DNA of 64,000 nucleotides from Dialister pneumosintes (GTDB lineage: Bacteria > Bacillota > Negativicutes > Veillonellales > Dialisteraceae), in the NCBI RefSeq assembly GCF_001717505.1, contig NZ_CP017037.1, positions 156,001 through 220,000 on the forward strand. The letters are read 5' to 3'. Every line of letters starts with the position of its first letter. The stretch's first letter is position 1. The notes under the pieces are model-generated. The model was given only the letters and a program-made list of their open reading frames with translations. It was not told where the DNA came from and did no database searches. Below are positions 58,664 through 64,000 of the stretch, piece by piece. The translations under genes and the position numbers were made by a program.

Positions 58664-59623
58664 ATGAACAAAGTTATGAAAAGATGTATTATTGCAGGAC
58701 TTTCTTGTTTAGCAGGTGCGGCTATTCTTGCTGGATGTGCCGGAAATGATAGTAATAGACAGTTTATGAATATCGCTACAGGTGGAACTGCCGGTACTTA
58801 TTATCCCTTAGGTGGTGCAGTGGCGGAAATATTAAATCAAAATATTGAAAATATGAATGCAAGTGCACAGTCTACCGGCGCATCTGTAGCTAATGTAAAT
58901 ATGTTAAAAGACGGTTCTGTTGATTTAGCTTTTATACAAAATGATATTGCTTATTATGCTTACAACGGTAAAGAAATGTTTGACGGGAAAAAAATTGATA
59001 ATTTACGTGGATTAGCAGCTCTTTATCCGGAAACTATTCAGTTTGTTACTACTGAAAACTCAGGGATTAATACAGTGGCAGATCTTAAAGGCAAAAAAGT
59101 GGCTGTAGGGGCATCTGGATCCGGTGCAGAAGCTAATGCTCGTCAGATTCTAGCAGCATATGGATTAACATATGATGATATTAAACCACAGTATTTATCT
59201 TTTGGTGAGGCAGCGGATGCATTAAAAGACGGTAATGTGGATTGCGGTATTGTAGTAGCTGGTTATCCAACGGCGGCTATTCAGGATTTAGCTGCTAATA
59301 AGTCTGCAAAAGTTGTAGCAATTGATGCAGATATTCAGGATAAGTTAATCCAGCAGTATCCTTACTATACAAAGATAAATATTCCTGCCGGTACTTATAA
59401 AGGACAGAATGAAGATGTAAGTACGGTAGCAGTTAAGTGTATTCTCGTTGGTACAGATAAAATTTCTGATGATTTAGGGGGACAAATCGTAACGGCTATT
59501 TATGGTCATTTAGATCGGATGAAAGCTGCACATGCGGTAGGTGCATATATTACTAAAGATACCGGTACACAAGGTATGTCTATTCCTTTGAATAAAGGGG
59601 CAGAAGATTACTTTAAGTCATAA
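58664..59623 (+). CDS. TRAP transporter solute-binding lipoprotein, TAXI family
   Basis: Extracytoplasmic receptor of a TAXI-type TRAP transporter. 319 aa; signal peptide with lipobox LAGC (Cys25), then the family motif IATGGTAGTYYPLGGAVAEI, STGASVANVNML and a later FGEAADALKDGNVDCGIV. AAGGAGG precedes the ATG. The DUF1850 protein and fused permease that follow complete the system. The substrate is unknown; known TAXI receptors bind organic acids or amino acids. Confidence 0.92.
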   Translation: MNKVMKRCIIAGLSCLAGAAILAGCAGNDSNRQFMNIATGGTAGTYYPLGGAVAEILNQNIENMNASAQSTGASVANVNMLKDGSVDLAFIQNDIAYYAYNGKEMFDGKKIDNLRGLAALYPETIQFVTTENSGINTVADLKGKKVAVGASGSGAEANARQILAAYGLTYDDIKPQYLSFGEAADALKDGNVDCGIVVAGYPTAAIQDLAANKSAKVVAIDADIQDKLIQQYPYYTKINIPAGTYKGQNEDVSTVAVKCILVGTDKISDDLGGQIVTAIYGHLDRMKAAHAVGAYITKDTGTQGMSIPLNKGAEDYFKS

Positions 59624-59656
59624 AATATGCTATCCGGTAGATAAGAAAGGGTGGAA

Positions 59657-59676
59657 AAATAGATTTTAATCTATTT
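59657..59676 (+). other. AT hairpin between receptor and DUF1850 genes
   Basis: AAATAGATT and AATCTATTT are exact complements around TT. It could lower transcription of the permease genes relative to the abundant receptor, but the stem is weak. Confidence 0.4.
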
Positions 59677-59685
59677 ATTGGGTAT

Positions 59686-60189
59686 ATGAGAAATGTTGTG
59701 ATAAGTCTTAGTATTATTTTAGTTATAATATTTATATATGTATGCCAATTACCTTTTATTTTTGGACAAACATCTACCGGATTTATTTTTATAAAAAAAG
59801 CTTATGCAGGAATGCCAATTACGTTATCTTATAGACATTCAGTAATGAAAACCCCTGTTCAAGAAAATTTATATATTAATGATACTGTTGATGGTTTGTC
59901 TTTAAAGTCGACCAGATATCAATCTTTTGGTGTAGGTTTACCTTTTCTAGCTTCTGAAGGCCATTTTCATCAAGAAGGAACTTGGTTTGTTTTGGATAAC
60001 ATGCATCGAGAGTATCCTACTCTTTCTCTTAGAAATGGAGTATCTAATAATGGTGTGATTCAAGTTGATGAAGAAAGTTATGACTTACCCGGATTAATGC
60101 CTTTAGGCACGGAATTATATATATATATTTGTCCTTTATATCAAGGGATTATAAAAGCTAAAAGTTTTAGGAGGGGTAATAATGGATGA
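59686..60189 (+). CDS. DUF1850 domain protein of the TRAP-TAXI operon
   Basis: A 167-aa protein with an N-terminal membrane helix or uncleaved signal (VVISLSIILVIIFIYVC) and a DUF1850 domain outside the membrane: LSYRHSVMKTPVQENLYIND and STRYQSFGVGLPFL. DUF1850 proteins are commonly encoded between TAXI receptors and fused permeases, so it probably assists that transporter. Ribosome binding site before the ATG is weak. It overlaps the permease gene by eight bases. Confidence 0.8.
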   Translation: MRNVVISLSIILVIIFIYVCQLPFIFGQTSTGFIFIKKAYAGMPITLSYRHSVMKTPVQENLYINDTVDGLSLKSTRYQSFGVGLPFLASEGHFHQEGTWFVLDNMHREYPTLSLRNGVSNNGVIQVDEESYDLPGLMPLGTELYIYICPLYQGIIKAKSFRRGNNG

Positions 60190-62125
60190 TAGAATAAACT
60201 CCCATTCTACAAATAAAGATATAGAAGAAAAAATAAAAAAACTGGATAAAGAATCTGCTACTGTAGAATATACAGGATTTTGGGGAAAGCTGATCTCTTG
60301 TATATGTATTTGTTTCTCTTTGTTCCATATTTATACAGGATTCTTTGGTACTTTTGATGCTATGATTCAACGTTGTATCCATCTGAGTTTTGGAATTTCT
60401 TTAGTATTTTTACTTTGTCCAACTAAAAATTCTTGGATTCGTGAAGGAAAAGTACATCCGGTAGACTTAAGTTTAGCTATTACATCTCTTATTCCTCCGT
60501 TGTATATACTGTTAAATTATCAATCACTAATTCTACGTGCAGGGACTGTAACACAAGTTGATTTTATTATAGGACTGCTAGGAATACTTATGGTGTTGGA
60601 AGCAGCTCGACGTATCGTAGGTTGGTCTATTGTATGTGTAGTATTATTATTCCTTGGATATGGATATTTTGGACCTTATTTACCAGGACCTTTGGCACAT
60701 AGAGGATTAACACTTCAACAAATGGTTAGTCATTTGTTTTTCACAACAGAAGGCGTTTATGGTATACCGCTGGGAGTATCGTCCACTTTCATTTTCTTAT
60801 TTATTTTATTTGGTGCATATTTAGAAAAAACAGGGTTAGGAAAATTTTTTATTGATATTTCCAACGCAATTGCCGGGTGGGCATCGGGAGGTCCTGCTAA
60901 AGTTTCTGTTATTTCCAGTGCTTTACAAGGAACTATATCCGGGAGTTCTGTAGCAAATGTTGTGGGATCCGGTTCTTTCACGATTCCTATGATGAAGAAA
61001 TTGGGGTACAAAAAAGATTTTGCAGGTGCCGTAGAAGCGGCAGCATCTACTGGTGGACAAATTATGCCGCCTATTATGGGAGCAGCAGCGTTTTTAATGG
61101 CTGAATTTATTGGTGTTCCCTATATGAGCATTGTCAAAGCGGCTATTGTACCGGCTATGTTATATTTTATTGGAGTATTTTTAGGTGTACATTTTGAAGC
61201 GAAAAAAGAATGCTTGGAAGGTACTCCGAGAAATAAGTTACCACCAATTAAAGATATCATGAAAGAAGAAGGTCATTTAGCTATTCCTCTTATATCTATT
61301 ATTGGACTTCTTGCTTCCGGATATACCCCGATGAAAGCAGCGTTGGCAGGAATAGTAATTTCTATTTTTACCGCCATGCTTCGAGAAACGACTCGTATGA
61401 CATTTAATGATATTGTAAGCGGGTTAATAAAAGGGGCTAGAGGTGCTTTAGGTGTACTTATTGCTTGTGCAGCAGCCGGTATGATTATTGGAGTTGTGAC
61501 TAAAACCGGTGTGGGATTGAAATTAGCTTCCTTTTTGGTTGGGTTATCTGGGGGACATATGATTCTCCTTCTTTTCTGCACTATGATTACATCTTTGATT
61601 TTAGGGATGGGAGTTCCTACTACTGCCAACTACGTAATTACTTCTACTATTGCTGCACCGGCATTAATTGGTGTGGGGGTTCCTTTATTGGCGGCACATA
61701 TGTTTGTATTTTATTTTGGTATTATTGCAGATATTACACCCCCTGTTGCTTTAGCAGCATTTGCCGGATCTGCTATTTCAGGAGGAAATCCGTTGAAAAC
61801 AGCAGTTAACGCCTCAAAACTTGGAATAGCAGCATTTATTGTTCCCTACGTGTTTGTATTGTCTCCGGCTATTTTAGGGATTAATGCGACCGCATTGCAG
61901 ATGGGATTTACGACTATAACGGCATTGATTGGAATGATTGGTGTTAGTGCAGCTATGATTGGATATTTTTATCGTAGAGTTCCACTTGTATTGAGGATAG
62001 TATTATTTGGAGCAGGATTATGTTTAATTGATCCAACACCTATGACAGATTTGGTTGGGGCAGGTATTATGCTTTCTATTTTAGTTTATCAGTATATGAC
62101 TAAAACAAGAGAGTATAAGGTATAA
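60182..62125 (+). CDS. TRAP transporter fused permease, TAXI family
   Basis: Inner-membrane permease with the small (DctQ) and large (DctM) subunits fused. 647 aa, about sixteen or more hydrophobic segments. The N-terminal third is the DctQ-like part; the DctM-like part has SSALQGTISGSSVANVVGSG, AASTGGQIMPPIMGAAAFLM, and GMGVPTTANYVITSTIAAPA. AGGAGGGG precedes the ATG. It works with the receptor at 58.7 kb and is driven by an ion gradient, as in the family. Confidence 0.93.
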   Translation: MDDRINSHSTNKDIEEKIKKLDKESATVEYTGFWGKLISCICICFSLFHIYTGFFGTFDAMIQRCIHLSFGISLVFLLCPTKNSWIREGKVHPVDLSLAITSLIPPLYILLNYQSLILRAGTVTQVDFIIGLLGILMVLEAARRIVGWSIVCVVLLFLGYGYFGPYLPGPLAHRGLTLQQMVSHLFFTTEGVYGIPLGVSSTFIFLFILFGAYLEKTGLGKFFIDISNAIAGWASGGPAKVSVISSALQGTISGSSVANVVGSGSFTIPMMKKLGYKKDFAGAVEAAASTGGQIMPPIMGAAAFLMAEFIGVPYMSIVKAAIVPAMLYFIGVFLGVHFEAKKECLEGTPRNKLPPIKDIMKEEGHLAIPLISIIGLLASGYTPMKAALAGIVISIFTAMLRETTRMTFNDIVSGLIKGARGALGVLIACAAAGMIIGVVTKTGVGLKLASFLVGLSGGHMILLLFCTMITSLILGMGVPTTANYVITSTIAAPALIGVGVPLLAAHMFVFYFGIIADITPPVALAAFAGSAISGGNPLKTAVNASKLGIAAFIVPYVFVLSPAILGINATALQMGFTTITALIGMIGVSAAMIGYFYRRVPLVLRIVLFGAGLCLIDPTPMTDLVGAGIMLSILVYQYMTKTREYKV

Positions 62126-62163
62126 AATAAAAAAGCAACGGTGAAAACCGTTGCTTTTTTATT
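62126..62163. terminator. Bidirectional terminator, TRAP permease/lipid kinase
   Basis: AAAAAAGCAACGGT and ACCGTTGCTTTTTT form a perfect stem around a GAAA loop. Confidence 0.93.
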
Positions 62164-62185
62164 TGAAAAGTTTATTAGTCTTTAG

Positions 62186-63241
62186 TTAGGGATTTGTTAT
62201 TTCTTTTTTTGATACTTTTGATTTTCTATTTTCCATAGGATTCTGATAAGGTTCAGGGAGTTCTTCCCACAAATGTGTTAATTGACTTTTTACCTTATTT
62301 ACCATATCAGGGATGTGGATAGGGGAAGTTTTTCTGTGTGCAGGTACTAATACGGGAAGTTTAGAAGGAAGAATCTCTAAATATATTGGGAAATGGGGTC
62401 CCTTTTCTCCATCTACATTCGTCCAAAGCTCTTTATTAGGAGCATTTTCAATTGAAATTTTAGCACTTTTTATTCCGATAACTGTTAAAAAATCTTCGCC
62501 CATCTGCTGACCGGTAAGAAGCAGAGGTGCTTGTCGAATGGCACGAAACCATTCAAAATTTCGAAAAAGGGCTAACTTAATCATTCCTGAGCGACGTTCT
62601 TCTTCAGGGATGAGATTTCTAAAACTACCGGCAGAATCTGTTAACATACCGGCAATGAGTGGAGATGTTGTTTGGATAACAGTTCCATTCTTTTCTTCAA
62701 TACGAAAATGGTAAGATTTTTGTTTTGGAAATACTTGAAAAGCTTTCATAAAATAAGCCATAGAGCCGAATAATGTTTTTTCTTTAATGGTTACTTGACT
62801 CATTGCTTCCGGCAAAAGTCCGGCAGCTACAATATTAATGAAATACTGATCGTTAATTCCGCCAACATCGATAGACGTTACTGTTGCATTTTCAAAAATT
62901 TTAATAGCCCCTTTTGGTGAGCGGGGAATACCTAATGCTCTGGCTAAATCGTTAACAGTTCCGAAAGGAACAAATCCCAAAGCGGAATTGCTATTGACAG
63001 GAACCATGCCATTGATAACCTCGTTAATAGTTCCGTCACCACCCATGCATATAATATCCCGATTGTTTTCCGCTGCTTGTTTAGCAAATTTTTTCGCTTC
63101 TCCGGGACCTTCTGTTAATTTTATGATAATATCTTCATATTTTTTTGAAAGGATAGAGTGTAGTAAAGGAATATATTTGGGTGCTCGTTCTTTTCCGGAT
63201 GTGGGGTTAACAATAATAGTGCAGGTCGTATTACGCTCCAT
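62186..63241 (-). CDS. Diacylglycerol kinase family lipid kinase (YegS/DgkB type)
   Basis: Phosphorylates a membrane lipid with ATP. 351 aa: the catalytic domain begins TIIVNPTSGKERA and has the nucleotide loop MGGDGTINEVINGM and FGTVNDLARALGIP; the C-terminal beta-domain follows. A short Lys/Ser-rich tail ends the protein. The ATG at 63241 has GAGGTGA 6-7 bases upstream; a much longer frame to 63433 has an unlikely N-terminus. Substrate lipid not certain. Confidence 0.92.
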   Translation of the reverse strand: MERNTTCTIIVNPTSGKERAPKYIPLLHSILSKKYEDIIIKLTEGPGEAKKFAKQAAENNRDIICMGGDGTINEVINGMVPVNSNSALGFVPFGTVNDLARALGIPRSPKGAIKIFENATVTSIDVGGINDQYFINIVAAGLLPEAMSQVTIKEKTLFGSMAYFMKAFQVFPKQKSYHFRIEEKNGTVIQTTSPLIAGMLTDSAGSFRNLIPEEERRSGMIKLALFRNFEWFRAIRQAPLLLTGQQMGEDFLTVIGIKSAKISIENAPNKELWTNVDGEKGPHFPIYLEILPSKLPVLVPAHRKTSPIHIPDMVNKVKSQLTHLWEELPEPYQNPMENRKSKVSKKEITNP

Positions 63242-63348
63242 GTAAATCACCTCATGCAATTTTTTATTTATCTTTATATTATAACTGAGAAATAGAATAG
63301 AAATAAAGAGGTATGTGTGATTATGAGAATATAAGTAATAATGGTTCA

Positions 63349-63357
63349 TGCTATAAT
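63349..63357 (+). promoter_or_regulatory. Extended -10 promoter of the asparaginase gene
   Basis: TGCTATAAT, a perfect extended -10 box, 29 bases before the start codon. Confidence 0.6.
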
Positions 63358-63386
63358 TAAAAATACAAAAGGAGATATAGAAATTT

Positions 63387-64000
63387 ATGAATAACGTACA
63401 GAAGAATATTCTGATTATTACAACAGGGGGCACTATTGCTATGCAAAGAGACTCTGTGACAGGGGAATTAACTCAGGCTATATCGGGGAAGTCACTGGTA
63501 GCCGGTATTCCGCAATTAGAACATGTAGCATCTATACAGGTAAAAGAATTTTCTAATACTCCAAGTGAATATATGACGCCTTCTATGATGTTGCGACTTG
63601 CACAATACATACAAGAAATAGATCATTCATCTATTCATGGGTATGTTATTACACATGGAACAGATACTATGGAAGAAACTGCCTTCTTGTTGAATCATGC
63701 TGTAAATGTTGATAAACCCATTTGTATTACCGGGGCTATGCGTGGAGCAGATGCGTTAAGTGCTGATGGGCCTGCTAATCTGTTAGCTGCAGTAGTTGCT
63801 GCTGCCAGTGAAAAAACTCAACATATGGGAGTTTTAGTAGTGATGAATAATGAAATATTTTTAGCGGATGAAGTTATTAAATCGCATACAACTGCATCGG
63901 ATGCGTTTTGTTCAAATGTTCTTGGTTCTATTGGTAAAATTTTTGAAGGAGAAGTATATATAAGAAATGTAAAACAAAACAAATTTATTGTTGCATCTCC
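63387..64000 (+). CDS. L-asparaginase (3' end outside window)
   Basis: Hydrolyses asparagine to aspartate and ammonia. 204 codons are visible and the frame runs off the window end. Read directly: the first catalytic Thr is T16 in TTGGTIAM, the second T92-D93 in HGTDTMEETA, followed by ITGAMRGAD and NNEIFLADEVIKSHTT, which carries the catalytic Lys. GGAG lies 12 bases before the ATG. No signal peptide is seen, which suggests a cytosolic type I enzyme. Type cannot be fixed without the rest. Confidence 0.9.
   Translation, partial: MNNVQKNILIITTGGTIAMQRDSVTGELTQAISGKSLVAGIPQLEHVASIQVKEFSNTPSEYMTPSMMLRLAQYIQEIDHSSIHGYVITHGTDTMEETAFLLNHAVNVDKPICITGAMRGADALSADGPANLLAAVVAAASEKTQHMGVLVVMNNEIFLADEVIKSHTTASDAFCSNVLGSIGKIFEGEVYIRNVKQNKFIVAS

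Noticed and set aside
62186..63433. The longer lipid kinase frame starting at 63433
   Set aside because: Its extra 64 residues are Tyr/Phe/Asn-rich, overlap the asparaginase promoter and start on the other strand, and the ATG at 63241 has a good ribosome binding site.

Overview
The window is a chromosomal segment of an AT-rich, diderm Firmicute, most likely a member of the Negativicutes (Veillonella/Dialister-like; genus not settled). Firmicute traits are the rps-spc-alpha ribosomal cluster with a YbxF-type L7Ae protein ahead of rpsL, strong AGGAGG ribosome binding sites, an ECF transporter module next to truA, a zinc-lid adenylate kinase and a QueT-type S component. Diderm traits are an O-antigen-ligase-type protein and an RND efflux pump. 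A sodium-pumping methylmalonyl-CoA decarboxylase gene set (mmdA-mmdD-mmdC) is typical of succinate-decarboxylating Veillonellaceae.

Layout. 1-5.3 kb: the 3' part of gyrA, a small unknown gene, a PotE-like antiporter, a universal stress protein and a QueT-like transporter. 5.5-25.1 kb: translation block. ybxF-rpsL-rpsG-fusA-tuf is read from a strong promoter at 5494, then the S10-spc-alpha operon runs from rpsJ to rplQ with secY, adk, map, infA and rpoA inside. It starts at a promoter overlapped by a perfect 26-bp palindrome and has a structured leader. rpsD is missing from its usual place before rpoA. 25.4-30.2 kb: an NCS2 purine permease, two tandem AEC carriers, tRNA-Ser(UGA) and a YitT protein. 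30.3-36.8 kb: proteostasis block tig-clpP-clpX-lon-engB. 36.9-39.9 kb: an orphan MetQ lipoprotein, an 887-bp gene-free repeat-bearing stretch and an O-antigen-ligase-like protein. 40.0-46.9 kb: mmdA-mmdD-mmdC without mmdB, a HAD phosphatase, ecfA1-ecfA2-ecfT-truA. 47.3-52.3 kb: a TetR-type regulator with two DNA-binding domains, coupled to an RND adaptor and pump. 52.4-58.5 kb: typA, yihY, prfC, then a degenerate HNH-type protein coupled to dcd. 58.6-64 kb: a TRAP-TAXI operon, a lipid kinase and the 5' part of an asparaginase gene.

Transcription is tightly organised. Convergent genes are separated by long near-perfect palindromic terminators serving both strands, some containing the stop codons. 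Many single genes have an extended -10 box (TGnTATAAT) without a clear -35 box. Several translation genes use GTG or TTG starts.

Most of the window is conserved housekeeping DNA. I saw no prophage, insertion sequence or CRISPR array. The least ordinary items are the double-headed TetR regulator, the HNH-like protein that has lost two of three catalytic positions and is coupled to dcd, the palindrome over the S10 promoter, and unexplained inverted and tandem repeats in the gaps at 25.2 kb and 38.0-38.3 kb.
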